Made by a program: the position numbers and the translations under genes. A stretch of DNA of 64,000 nucleotides from Citrobacter freundii ATCC 8090 = MTCC 1658 = NBRC 12681 (GTDB lineage: Bacteria; Pseudomonadota; Gammaproteobacteria; Enterobacterales; Enterobacteriaceae): the NCBI RefSeq assembly GCF_011064845.1, contig NZ_CP049015.1, forward strand, positions 1,922,001 through 1,986,000. The letters are read 5' to 3'. The notes beneath the pieces are model-generated. The model was not told the DNA's origin, did no database searches, and saw only the letters and a program-made list of their open reading frames with translations. This document shows positions 36,158 to 45,834 of the stretch, piece by piece (positions within the stretch are counted from its first letter, which is position 1; each line of letters begins with the position of its first letter).

Positions 36158-37111
36158 TCACCCTTTTATTGAACATACGGTAGGATCAAAAACAGCATTG
36201 GGAACTGGGCCATAAAGGCATGCAGAACCTATTTTATCTTTTTCTGTTAAATTAAGGGACCAGTCACCCAGTCCATTACATTGAGGGTAATGCATTACTG
36301 AAAACCCATCATATGAAGTTAAAGGTTTCCAGTCCTTATCCTCGAAACATTTGCCTGCTTCAGGGCGAGTTTGCTCATGCCTAAATGAAAGCGTATGTCC
36401 TAGTTCATGTCTGAGTATGCCGGTCAAGGTTAACTTTCCAGGTGAAAGATTCAGCGCTGATTTATCGATAAGAACATTTCGTTGTAATCTTTCGTATCTT
36501 GGGAAAAACGCACGTGCAAGGTATTGCCCATTGACATCTACAGGCCGAACATCAAATATGACATCAGTTGTATTCTCATTGCAAAGTGGGTCAAGCCATG
36601 AAGAATGTATAAATCTTACATCACTTGCATCTGACCATGCTTTAGCTGCATCAAGCATTGCTGCTACGACGGTGTCATATTTCTCTCCAAACGAGGTACT
36701 TACACAATAGGTGAGATTCCTTTTTGTTACGTTGTCCCATTTACTTATATTCCCTTGTGGGGCATCAACAATAAGCAATGTGTTTTCATTTATATTAAAA
36801 CCGAATAAAACACTTTTCCAACTGGCTGCAAGTTCTCTTTCATAAAACTCTCGCAAGTCAGATTCATTAGCAATAGGGGTATCACCATTAACAATATAAA
36901 CACCACCAGGAAATGGTTCTTTATAGACCGTTTTTTTAAACTCCTCAAAGCCATTTCTTACAACCTTATGGCTAAGTTTTACATCATTAATATCACTTAT
37001 TACCTTTGCCTGTTCAATTAGTTCGTCAGTGGGTTTTATTGTCGCAGAGGTTACTGATGCAATAGGTATGACAGTTAAGTATGTAACTAAGAGAAAGTTA
37101 AGTGTTTTCAT
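36158..37111 (-). CDS. secreted metzincin-type zinc metalloprotease
   Basis: The protein is 317 residues from MKTLNFLLVTYLTVIPIASV, a signal peptide. The open frame starts at 37138, but AAGGAG sits 6-7 bases before 37111. The zinc site HELGHTLSFRHEQTRP (His at about 235, 239 and 245) is the HExxHxxxxxH of metzincins, with the HEQ-R pattern of astacins. A Met-turn (SVMHYP) follows 28 residues later. It is probably an extracellular or periplasmic endopeptidase. AT-rich and unlike the core genes in base use, so likely acquired. The next gene follows after 5 bases. Confidence 0.85.
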   Translation of the reverse strand: MKTLNFLLVTYLTVIPIASVTSATIKPTDELIEQAKVISDINDVKLSHKVVRNGFEEFKKTVYKEPFPGGVYIVNGDTPIANESDLREFYERELAASWKSVLFGFNINENTLLIVDAPQGNISKWDNVTKRNLTYCVSTSFGEKYDTVVAAMLDAAKAWSDASDVRFIHSSWLDPLCNENTTDVIFDVRPVDVNGQYLARAFFPRYERLQRNVLIDKSALNLSPGKLTLTGILRHELGHTLSFRHEQTRPEAGKCFEDKDWKPLTSYDGFSVMHYPQCNGLGDWSLNLTEKDKIGSACLYGPVPNAVFDPTVCSIKG

Positions 37112-37433
37112 CATTTTCTCCTTAATATTAATGGACATAATGATGTTAATGGAAAAATATGGCGAAAATTATAAATTCACCATATACCATTAACTAGAAT
37201 AGATTGTCCTGGCAGGTATTCAATGTTGAAATTATGATAAGGTATTAATTAAGATGGGCTATTGTATAATTCGAAGGTGGATATATATGCAATATACATA
37301 TCATCGTCAATAATACAGAAGCATTATGGTTGCTTTGTCGGGTTTACAGTTTGTTAAGTGAATCGCCACAGGTTTAACAGACACCTCGGAGTCATTTATG
37401 GACTGACCCCACGACAGTGGACAAATTCTGTCC

Positions 37434-38290
37434 TCACGACGAGGTCTGTTCGAAGGCCTCCGGACTGACGCCGCCGAGATGACTGTGGCGCCGGGCCCGG
37501 TTGTAGAACACTTCAATGTAATCGAAGATATCCGCCCGGGCCAGATCCCGGGTTTTGTATATTCTCTTCCTGATACGTTCTTTTTTCAGTGAACTGAAAA
37601 ACGATTCGGCCACCGCATTATCCCAGCAGTTGCCACGCCGGCTCATACTCGGAGCCAGGTTATTGACCCGGCAGAAGCGCTGCCAGTCGTCACTTCCATA
37701 CTGGCTACCTTGACCGCTATGTACGATGACCTCGCCGTCCGGTTTTCGACGCCAGACGGCCATCATCAGCGCATCCAGCGCCAGTTCGCGTGAGAGAGGG
37801 CTTCATCGACCAGCCGACCACGTTACGGGCGAAGAGATCGATAACCACCGCCAGATACAACCATCCCTGCCAGGTGCGGATGTAAGTAATATCGGTGACC
37901 CAGACCTGATTGGCCCGGACAACGGTAAACTGCCGCTGCACGCGATTAGGAGCGACCACTGAAGGTCTGCCGACGATACGACGTGGCGCTTTATAGCCGC
38001 GTACCGCTTTAATCCGGTTCAGTTGCATGATGCGGCCCACCCGGGGTTTTTACCGCAGGTTTCCCCGATTTCGTTCAGATCGCCATGAACCCGCCGGTAA
38101 CCGTAAACGCCTCCGCTCAGTGAATAGGCGTCGCGGATAAGCATCAGCAGATACTGGTTATATTTATCACGCGCCGAGACCGGGTTGTGCAGCCACGCAT
38201 AGACCCCGGCCCGGGCGACATTCAGTACCAGACACATCGTCATCACACCCCATACAGTGCGGTGTTCATTGATAAAGCGGTACTTCAGTC
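37434..38290 (-). pseudogene. IS3-family OrfB transposase, frameshifted
   Basis: The DDE integrase reading passes through three frames: 38246-38019, 38040-37717 and 37766-37434, so there are at least two frameshifts, near 38040 and 37770. In addition the usual HSDQGSQY reads HSGQGSQY, losing the second catalytic Asp. The first Asp (VTDITYI) and the Glu (AVAESFFSSLKKE) remain. It cannot make an active transposase. Confidence 0.9.
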
Positions 38291-38569
38291 GGGCTCCCTT
38301 GCAAAGTACCGCGCGGCCTTTTTCAGGATATCCCGTTCTTCTTCGGTACGTTTTAGCTGCGCGCGTGGTTTCAGGATTTCGCTTTTGGCTTCCAGTAAAT
38401 CCCGGGCATGTTGTTCGCTGTTATCAGGCTTGATAGCCCGTAGCCACTTGTAGAGGCTGTGCGCAGAAATGCCCAGACGGTCAGATCCTTCGGCAACGGA
38501 ATAACCGCGTTCCGTTATCTGACGGACGACTTCTTCCTTAAATTCAGGCGTAAATCGTGGTGTGCCCAT
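38285..38569 (-). CDS. IS3-family OrfA (helix-turn-helix/leucine-zipper part)
   Basis: This 94-residue protein starts MGTPRFTPEFKEEVV, with an HTH (YSVAEGSDRLGISAHSLYKWL) and a coiled C-terminal part (AQLKRTEEERDILKKA). It is the DNA-binding half of an IS3-type transposase, normally joined to OrfB by frameshifting. It looks intact, but its OrfB is dead. Confidence 0.85.
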   Translation of the reverse strand: MGTPRFTPEFKEEVVRQITERGYSVAEGSDRLGISAHSLYKWLRAIKPDNSEQHARDLLEAKSEILKPRAQLKRTEEERDILKKAARYFAREPD

Positions 38570-38620
38570 ATGCTCCCCCTATGCCCAAACTATAGGGCAG
38601 GATCGTCTACCGGGGTGGGG

Positions 38621-41059
38621 TCAGTCCACATCCAGCTGAACCTGACATTCCTTCCATCGACGCACAAGCGTAGCCACACAGGGATTGCCCGCTAGTTGAT
38701 TCATTCTGACCCAATCAACATCAACTAGTCCGGCAAGAAGTTCGGAATTAAGTTCACCCTGCAATGCATGCCATTGGCGAATACTGGGTTGTCGTTGAAT
38801 AATGGGTTGAGGGGATGAAAGACTGCCAACAATGACGTAATTTTGCTCTGGATCATGCCAGAGTCGTGTAATACCTGGTACGTTCTTGAGCCAGTTGCGA
38901 GGATCGCCTAAAGGTAAATCGAAGACACGAGATAATAATTTATTCCATGATGCTATTAATGATGTACTGGCTCTTTTTACTGATTTTTTAGCGACTGCCA
39001 CCATAAGCGCATTTTTCTTTTCAGGCCATTGGGAAAAAACATAATTTTTTAAAACATCATAAGTGACATTGAATTCATTGTCGGAATAATATTTTCTTAA
39101 AGCACATTTCCATAAGTCACACAACAACTCTAGTTCACGAAGTAACGTATTTTTATTTGTATCGGATAATTCACCTTCTTCAGTAAGTTGGTCTATATGA
39201 AATATTAGTTCATCCATTTCAGGTAATAACCATTTATTAAGAGGGAGTTGTTGCCGTTGAGAATCCAGAATAGTCATTAAATCGTTTAATCTCTCCGGAA
39301 GCATATGAGGTGCTCCATATTGTGGATCCTGAAGGAGGATAGTCACTTCTTCCGTTTTGTGAATTATCACCGTCAACCGATTAATAAATCGGGTCAACTT
39401 CTCTGCTTCATTCCAAATCCCTTGTGTAATATCTTGGGGGCGATAATGGTAAGGCCACTTTTCGTTAAGCAAAGCGAGTAGTGCTGTTACAGAGGTATCA
39501 AATGAACAGAGTATATTATCACAGGCTGAAACAGCATCCGGCATAGCTGGGTGGAAAGGTAATATTATTGGGCGGTCTTGTTTAACAGTAAACAAACAGC
39601 CATTAGTGATTACAGCGAGACTGCTAGTGAGTAGATCCTTCTGCTGCGGAAGCGTCACACTAATTTTGGTCTCATTGCATAGCAGTAAATGCTTCAGGGC
39701 TAATTCTTTATATACAATTTCAACATTACGTGCCAAAGATTCTTGAACCGCTTTTTTCTCAAAATCACTGATACTATAATCATAGTAACGAGAATCTGTG
39801 GCAGGAATAAGCCTCGTGTCACCGTCAGGGGTAGACTGTTCTATGAGTAAGTTATCCGTAATTGGGTCGCCTGTGAGATCAAAAGGATTAACATTAATAT
39901 GCTGGCAGGCAGCTTTTGTTCTTAACATTTGTGTCAATGGATAGCGGTCGTCAATGATACCCGGAGTCTGATCCAGCAAAACAAGTAGACACTGTGATCC
40001 ATCAATTTCTATGTTCACAATCTGATCCGGTTCTATATCAGGTAGTAATGACATGCGTGCATCAGGATATTTTTCATTCAGCAGCGACTGAATGTTATTA
40101 ACAATGTATTGTGGGGATACATTTTTCGAAAAACGTAGATCAAGAATCTTTATCTCTCTGTCAAGCTGTACACTTGGGAATTTAGCCTTGTCAGCTGTTT
40201 TGAATTTTGTTTTAAGCGGTAAAGGGCTTAACTTAAGTACTATTGGAGATAATCCGAAGCCAAATTTTCTTGCTTGCTCAATAAATTCATTTTGAACGGG
40301 TTGAAGGATCCAAGGCCAGCTATTTTTGAGTGAGGTTGAAGACGAAAGGTCGAGAAAAGGGCGTAGCTTGCGTTTATCTTTATTTTTGGCTACCTCCCGG
40401 TAAATTTGAGATTTAGGTTTTGTCGTTTCTTCCGCTTTCCAGCGGGCAAGAACATTATTTTTATCATAAATCCATAATGGTTGATGAATCTTAAATAATT
40501 CGTCTTTTATATCGACTGGACGTAGTGGAACATTTTTATGAAATAATATAACCTCAGTGATATTTTTATCGCTTCTTTGTTGAGTGCGACAGTCCAGACT
40601 AATTGCATTGATACCGCAACTATTCTTACTTTTCCAAACGTCGGTCTGTAGTAATGGGCATCCCAGTGTATGGCTACCTTTGCAATGTGAACCAAAGGCG
40701 GAGACTTTACGCATGATAAGTCGGATCCATACTGGATTCAGCATAGCCTCGTAATGGACACGCATTGGCTCAACAATAATCCCATCACCATTTTTTATTA
40801 TTGGTGGCTTGTCTTGCTCTGAGTCCAAAGCAACGTATAGTCCAAATTGATCCTTATGAGATTTCATCAAATAAGGATAATAACGACTGCCTAACTCATC
40901 ATCAATTCGGCTTTGCCATTCATTCCAGCGATAGTTTTTACTTAACGGATAATGATAGACAACTAGTTTTTCAGCTTTCTCCCGATCGATCTCGTTGTCC
41001 CGGTAAATCATGTGTGAAAGAGGGAGAGAACGGATTATTTCGTCATTACGTTTCGCCAT
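38621..41059 (-). CDS. large protein of unknown function, 3' end removed by the IS
   Basis: The remaining protein is 812 residues starting MAKRNDEIIRSLPLSHM. Its stop (TGA 38623-38621) and last two or so codons come from the IS end, so the true C-terminus is lost. No established family is recognised. A middle segment (about residues 330-400) runs strand-rich CLLVLLDQTPG, then DDRYPLTQMLRTKAACQHINV. This spacing of Tyr, Lys and Gln recalls the MID domain of Argonaute/PIWI-like proteins. It starts 4 bases after the extended frame of the helicase gene upstream, so the two form an operon. Probably a defence or nucleic-acid-processing partner; that is inference. Confidence 0.7.
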   Translation of the reverse strand: MAKRNDEIIRSLPLSHMIYRDNEIDREKAEKLVVYHYPLSKNYRWNEWQSRIDDELGSRYYPYLMKSHKDQFGLYVALDSEQDKPPIIKNGDGIIVEPMRVHYEAMLNPVWIRLIMRKVSAFGSHCKGSHTLGCPLLQTDVWKSKNSCGINAISLDCRTQQRSDKNITEVILFHKNVPLRPVDIKDELFKIHQPLWIYDKNNVLARWKAEETTKPKSQIYREVAKNKDKRKLRPFLDLSSSTSLKNSWPWILQPVQNEFIEQARKFGFGLSPIVLKLSPLPLKTKFKTADKAKFPSVQLDREIKILDLRFSKNVSPQYIVNNIQSLLNEKYPDARMSLLPDIEPDQIVNIEIDGSQCLLVLLDQTPGIIDDRYPLTQMLRTKAACQHINVNPFDLTGDPITDNLLIEQSTPDGDTRLIPATDSRYYDYSISDFEKKAVQESLARNVEIVYKELALKHLLLCNETKISVTLPQQKDLLTSSLAVITNGCLFTVKQDRPIILPFHPAMPDAVSACDNILCSFDTSVTALLALLNEKWPYHYRPQDITQGIWNEAEKLTRFINRLTVIIHKTEEVTILLQDPQYGAPHMLPERLNDLMTILDSQRQQLPLNKWLLPEMDELIFHIDQLTEEGELSDTNKNTLLRELELLCDLWKCALRKYYSDNEFNVTYDVLKNYVFSQWPEKKNALMVAVAKKSVKRASTSLIASWNKLLSRVFDLPLGDPRNWLKNVPGITRLWHDPEQNYVIVGSLSSPQPIIQRQPSIRQWHALQGELNSELLAGLVDVDWVRMNQLAGNPCVATLVRRWKECQVQLDVD

Positions 41060-41225
41060 GATGTTATGCTCTTTCCATAATGTTTTGATTGATGATTTTT
41101 TTTAGTTGCCCGAATCCGGGTGTTTCCACTGAAATGGTGTCTGGGGTCACGCATCCGCCGAGAATCAGAATGTCCGCCTCATAAGGATTTTGAATAGGGG
41201 TTAATTGGTGAGAGAAACCCAGTAA

Positions 41226-44200
41226 TTAACTATCAGCATGTGGAGCAACAAAGTTGGCGATAACCAATTTGGTTTTATTACCCTCGATAGCGCGAATTTG
41301 TGCCAGTTTTTTACTCAGACCCAGAGGGGTATGCTCTTGATTTGCGCCAGATGCCAACCATTGTTGATATTCTTCATCTGCCTTATCAAGAGTATCTTGT
41401 CTCCAAAACTTAGCATCCACACGATAATCAGAATTTTTTATGCTGAAATCATACTGCTCAAAAAGCCGGTGATTGCTCACTTGGCTGGTGGTAATGATGC
41501 TCTCTGAATAAAGAAGTGCACGGATAGCTTCTTCTCCCAGACGTCCCATCAGTAGGCGTTGTATAACTAGTGGATGGAATGCGTAACGCTCTTCCAAATC
41601 GTTCGCGAAGGGCATAATAGACGTTCTGTAACCCTTACGGTTGAACCAGTCAGTAATGACAGGATGACGTTGAATATACTGATACAGTTTCTGAGGGTTG
41701 TATTGGCGCAGCCCCTCTGCTGTTTTGTCAAAAAACTGCCATGTCTGTGGGGAGTACCAGATTTTGCCGTCAGTATTAGCTAATTTCGGTTTTTCAAAGC
41801 AAGCCCATTTATATAATTCAAGATCAATATCGAAAGCGTTTTTTCCCGGTTTCCAGGCTAAATCATGTTGAAGTACTGCTTTACCGAGTTGTCGCCAGAG
41901 TAATGGGATGTCATCTCTTGGTGTTGACTGTTCCCGTAACAACCGAATAGCCGGAACTAGTCGCTGATCGATATAATCCACTGCTAGTTTTCCAGGCTGT
42001 GTCGGCGTCATGAGCTGGCTGAAGAAATTATTCTGTGTCAGTTCATCACGCTCCCGAAGTGTATCCAGTAATTGACGATTGAGTGCCGAAAGCTGTCGAC
42101 GATTTGATGTATAGATAGGTAATGAAGCAAAGCGGGACAGGTCTTTTGCTAGTTCAGCATCAAGGTGAATCTCAGCGTTGGGTACTTCGCACCAGGCTCT
42201 CTCAATACGACCAACCTGCTGTTGAACATTGGCTGCCGTATTTTTTATATAATCGCTGGTTCTCTTATACTCTCCGTTTAACCGGGAGATTTCGTTCTTC
42301 CTGTTCAACATCAGTGGCAGGATAAAGCGCTGATGCTGTTTACGTGAAATTTCCCCTGCTCGTAGTAGTTTTTCCAGATTGCGTAACTGGAAGCCTGCAT
42401 GTGCCATATCATCATTGCTATCTGCACTAGTCTGGAAAGCGGAAAAGTAAAAATGCCGTGATTCCAGTAAATATAAACAGGTCAAATCCATATTTTTGCC
42501 GGATTCAGGTAGGCTGAAATCCAGATTTATACCGTTGGTGGCAGAGGCTGTTTGTGTCAGCACAATAACAATACGTCGGGAAGCAAATGCAGCCTGATAG
42601 GCATCACTGAAGCCCTTTTTTTTCTGACATTCTGCGGTTAACAGACAGATTAGTGCGGGCTCGTTATGTATAGTCAACGGGATAAATACATCAGTAAAAT
42701 TCTTTAGCAGAAGATTGTCGGATAAAGGCGGATCCAGCTTTAACCATGTGAGGCAATCTCTGCTTTGTGTCGCTATTGCAGTGGTTAGCCATTTTCTTAA
42801 ATAAGATATGGAATTAACAAAAGCCAGATGCCCTCGGTGCTGAGGCCTTTTTCCTGCTAGATCCAGCACATCAAGTAGTTTAAGTAGAATATTCTGGCGA
42901 TACTCTGATTCGAAATCTGTTGAAGGTTCATCATCATTCTGGAAAAAATCGGGGGGCAGAGAAGCGAGAAGATCGGCTGAATGCGGGCTGTTCTTTGTTC
43001 TATTAAAATCATGGATCTCAGTATTCAGTTGTGTCTTTCTGATGCTTTCCTTGCTGCTATTGATTTCTTCAATCGCGGTATTTTGTAACTGAAGGTCATC
43101 ATCGGTCTGAACGTAGGGAATCGGTTCTTTAAACCAGGAATCAGGTCGGTTTTCAAAAGTAGTTCCAAGAAAGCTTTCCGTAACTGTAGGGTTACGTGCT
43201 TCTGCAATATAGCGTAAGGCTGAGTTTATCCACCGGACATCAAAGTGGTTGCAGGCTCTTTCAATATATGATGTGGCCGACAGTGCAAAAACGAGATTAC
43301 GGCTGGCTAGTGACAGTAGTAAACCTTCTGCTGTTGTTGGCAAGAACGCACGCTTGATCTGTATTCGTAATGGATCGATATCGGTATCCACAACATTTTG
43401 TTTCAGCAACCAGTTAGTTAACCCAAAAATACTGGCATGTGTATTGGGCAAAATATTACTTTTTCTTAGTTCCCGCAGTTCAGGCAGATCGGTACGTGGT
43501 AACAAAAACCGAGACATATTTGGCAGGGTTGAACCATAATATGACGGTCTGTAGTCATTAACCGGGTCGAACAGAAGTCGGGTTAACTTTTTGATGTATT
43601 CATACGTTTCATCTTCGCTGGCTGTCAGGTCCGTTAACATCAGACTGAACTTTCGAATAAACTTTTCCATCAGGCGCAAAAAATCACTGATGTCGATAGC
43701 CTGATCGTTATCCTGAAATGAGAAATCTGGTCTGATAATTTCGTAGCCATGTTCAGCCTGGCGCATGATAAGGCGCTCACTGGTTACCAGTTGATCGGAG
43801 CGAAATAAATAATGTTCACCGAAGGGTTTATTATCCAGATATCTTTGCAGAGGAATTACTAGCGATCTGGCATGTGTTAAATCAATTTTTTTTCCTTTTA
43901 AGGCGTTATCTAGTTCGTTAAGAAATGTCCCAAGACGTTCACGGATCATCGGTGCAGGTGCTGTTTCAACATATTGCATTCGTTGCAGTAATCTGCGTCC
44001 CCCCTCGAGTAACTGCCCCAAGCATTCAGGCGGTTCCTGAACCCATTGAGCTTGCGCCAGATATTCCTGTAGTACCTCAGCCTGATAATCAAATTCATCA
44101 ATAAAAATGACATAATTGCGCAGCTCTTTGCTGGACATTCGTACTTTGCGCCGCCCATCGTAAAATGATGAAACGAGCTTTTGGGTTGTCATAATCAGCA

Positions 44201-44963
44201 GGTGTTGTTTTTCGTCGCGCCAGGCGATGGCGGGCAGAATGCGTCTGACCCAGGCATGACGACGGAAGTCATCAACTCGTTGCTTGGCGATCTGTAAGAG
44301 TTCATGTTCTTCACCATATTTTTCTTTTTGTTCCCTGGCTTCTTTTTCCAGCAATTTGATATTTTGAATTATCGATATCTCAACTGCCGCACATGATTTT
44401 ATTAACGCCTCTTTTTCACTGGCGATAGCTACACGTAAATGTGCCGGGTATACTTTCAATGATTTATTGATATATAGGATATTCCTGCAATTCTTACGCA
44501 GTTTGTCTGCAATATCTGGGGCGACAAATAAGTTTTTTTCCTCAAGTTCGTTGATTGAATTAAAGGGATCCGGAAGTGAATCTGCGGAAATATCTTTCTC
44601 ATGAGGTAGCGGAGTAACCTCGATTGCAGAAACAATTTGTTCATCCTGCGCGTAAAGCACACTAACGTTAAATGGTTTTCCATTGCTGTCTTCATGCGAA
44701 GCTGTTTTTTCGTAAATGTCGTGGAGTATATTCCAGCGATGGGTAACCAGAATGGCCTGAGAGCCTGATTTTTTTATTGTCTCTAACGCCGGAGGGGTGT
44801 TATCTGCGAAGCTAGAACGGTAGAGAGCGCTAGTTTTTCCACTGCCCGTGGGCCCCTGTAACTGACAAAAACCGGCAATGTGTTTCGTGGTTCTGGATCT
44901 TTTTGCTTGGGATAACGTATGTTCGATAACGGCATTATAGGAACGCAGTAAAGGGGGATTCAC
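41226..44963 (-). CDS. SF2-type helicase with C-terminal nuclease-like domain
   Basis: The protein is 1245 residues from a GTG after GAGGTGATAT. Walker A is GPTGSGKT (residues 37-44), Walker B is FIDEFDYQ (DEFD at 290-293), motif V is TASATNGINL, and motif VI is QQVGRIERAW. The last 120 residues read GRLGEEAIRALL, then YDFSIKNSDYRVDAKFW, then KLVIANF, the E...D...DxK pattern of PD-(D/E)XK nucleases. The frame continues for 53 plausible codons after the TAA at 41228-41226 and ends 4 bases before the next gene, so the stop looks like a recent nonsense mutation. GC is lower than core. Likely part of a defence system; no named system can be assigned with confidence. Confidence 0.75.
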   Translation of the reverse strand: MNPPLLRSYNAVIEHTLSQAKRSRTTKHIAGFCQLQGPTGSGKTSALYRSSFADNTPPALETIKKSGSQAILVTHRWNILHDIYEKTASHEDSNGKPFNVSVLYAQDEQIVSAIEVTPLPHEKDISADSLPDPFNSINELEEKNLFVAPDIADKLRKNCRNILYINKSLKVYPAHLRVAIASEKEALIKSCAAVEISIIQNIKLLEKEAREQKEKYGEEHELLQIAKQRVDDFRRHAWVRRILPAIAWRDEKQHLLIMTTQKLVSSFYDGRRKVRMSSKELRNYVIFIDEFDYQAEVLQEYLAQAQWVQEPPECLGQLLEGGRRLLQRMQYVETAPAPMIRERLGTFLNELDNALKGKKIDLTHARSLVIPLQRYLDNKPFGEHYLFRSDQLVTSERLIMRQAEHGYEIIRPDFSFQDNDQAIDISDFLRLMEKFIRKFSLMLTDLTASEDETYEYIKKLTRLLFDPVNDYRPSYYGSTLPNMSRFLLPRTDLPELRELRKSNILPNTHASIFGLTNWLLKQNVVDTDIDPLRIQIKRAFLPTTAEGLLLSLASRNLVFALSATSYIERACNHFDVRWINSALRYIAEARNPTVTESFLGTTFENRPDSWFKEPIPYVQTDDDLQLQNTAIEEINSSKESIRKTQLNTEIHDFNRTKNSPHSADLLASLPPDFFQNDDEPSTDFESEYRQNILLKLLDVLDLAGKRPQHRGHLAFVNSISYLRKWLTTAIATQSRDCLTWLKLDPPLSDNLLLKNFTDVFIPLTIHNEPALICLLTAECQKKKGFSDAYQAAFASRRIVIVLTQTASATNGINLDFSLPESGKNMDLTCLYLLESRHFYFSAFQTSADSNDDMAHAGFQLRNLEKLLRAGEISRKQHQRFILPLMLNRKNEISRLNGEYKRTSDYIKNTAANVQQQVGRIERAWCEVPNAEIHLDAELAKDLSRFASLPIYTSNRRQLSALNRQLLDTLRERDELTQNNFFSQLMTPTQPGKLAVDYIDQRLVPAIRLLREQSTPRDDIPLLWRQLGKAVLQHDLAWKPGKNAFDIDLELYKWACFEKPKLANTDGKIWYSPQTWQFFDKTAEGLRQYNPQKLYQYIQRHPVITDWFNRKGYRTSIMPFANDLEERYAFHPLVIQRLLMGRLGEEAIRALLYSESIITTSQVSNHRLFEQYDFSIKNSDYRVDAKFWRQDTLDKADEEYQQWLASGANQEHTPLGLSKKLAQIRAIEGNKTKLVIANFVAPHADS

Positions 44964-45576
44964 ATATCACCTCATCTATTATCTCGACTTTTCGACGACT
45001 AATATTTCAACAATTCATGTTACGCTGCTCGGATGACATTGCAATAGATGTGGCTAATTTTTCTTTATAAATCAATGAACATGATATATTTTGTGACGTT
45101 ATGATTAGTCTTGATGTCATATTGCTACTTTAGGTCATATGTTCTCTGTAAACGCGTTTTCGTCCTTTTTTCTCTTGCCTAATTGCCGGGTGTCACATCT
45201 GAACTAATTTGGCCTTTGCGCTATCGCTGATACTTCTCCGGAGAAGGTCCGAGCCGGAAGCTGTGCCGCATTTCTTTTATCTGAACCGTCATAATCCTTT
45301 GAATCGCAAAACAGTTTTCTATTATCGGCCTTCTTACCACGAACTAAGCTCCCGCCTGCACGAAATGCTTCATGACCTGAAAGAAGCGCCTGATGTATCA
45401 GGAGGGTAGCCGTTTTACCGGTAATGCAGCCTTTGAAAACTGCCGGATCTGTCTTCGGACGGATTAAGGCCTTCTTCACGCTTAGCCACGCTGAGGAAAT
45501 CACAATGAATCTGACTAAAAATTGCGCACCACCCACCATTGATGTTATATTAAAATATAATATTCGGAGGTGTTCT
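44964..45576. other. gap without a recognised gene
   Basis: The 44990-45180 part is AT-rich and would hold the promoter of the helicase gene. From 45200 to 45570 the base composition rises and frames of 66-160 codons are open on both strands, but none shows a family signal or a good ribosome site. It may be an old gene remnant or an RNA. Nothing is called. Confidence 0.4.
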
Positions 45577-45834
45577 ATGTATACCACTCGCCTGAAAAAG
45601 GTCGGCGGATCCATCATGCTGGCGGTTCCTCCTGCCGTGCTGAAAACGCTGGAGCTGTCGACGGACAGCGAAGTGGGTATGACCATTGATAATGGCTGCC
45701 TGATTATTGAACCCCAGAAACGACCTCGTTATTCGCTTGAGGAACTGCTGGCGCAGTGCGATCCGCACGCCGAAATGAGCGATGAGGATAGGGAATGGAT
45801 TGATGCGCCTGCAGTGGGTAAGGAGATCCTGTAA
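45577..45834 (+). CDS. PemI/ChpS-type antitoxin
   Basis: The protein is 85 residues from ATG 45577, preceded by GGAGG. The frame opens earlier at 45424, but the family start is MYTTRLKKVGGSIMLAVPPAV, an AbrB/MazE-type swapped-hairpin DNA-binding domain. The acidic C-terminal tail would wrap the toxin. The toxin ATG directly follows the stop. It binds and neutralises the toxin and represses the pair's own promoter; the AT-rich TATATTAAAATATAATATT just upstream (45544-45562) is the likely promoter/operator. Confidence 0.9.
   Translation: MYTTRLKKVGGSIMLAVPPAVLKTLELSTDSEVGMTIDNGCLIIEPQKRPRYSLEELLAQCDPHAEMSDEDREWIDAPAVGKEIL

Larger units (their letters stand above)
37399..38628 (-). mobile_element. 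inactive IS3-family (IS51-group-like) insertion sequence
   Basis: Inverted ends TGGACTGACCCCAC (37399-37412) and its complement (38615-38628) bound about 1230 bp. Inside are an OrfA and a broken OrfB of the IS3 type on the minus strand. Flanking triplets (TTA on the left, CAT on the right) do not match, so no target duplication is visible; one flank was probably deleted or rearranged after insertion. The right end interrupts the large gene at 38621-41059. Confidence 0.9.

Noticed and set aside
37399..38628. An active insertion sequence
   Set aside because: OrfB has at least two frameshifts and a lost catalytic Asp, and there is no target duplication.
38621..44963. Firm assignment as a PIWI-RE/DinG system
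   Set aside because: The ATPase lacks DinG-type iron-sulfur cysteines and has GPTGSGKT/DEFD motifs; only a weak MID-like segment supports the idea, so it stays a hypothesis.
45204..45686. A 160-codon minus-strand frame overlapping the antitoxin gene
   Set aside because: It runs antisense through a well-supported antitoxin gene and shows no recognisable domain.
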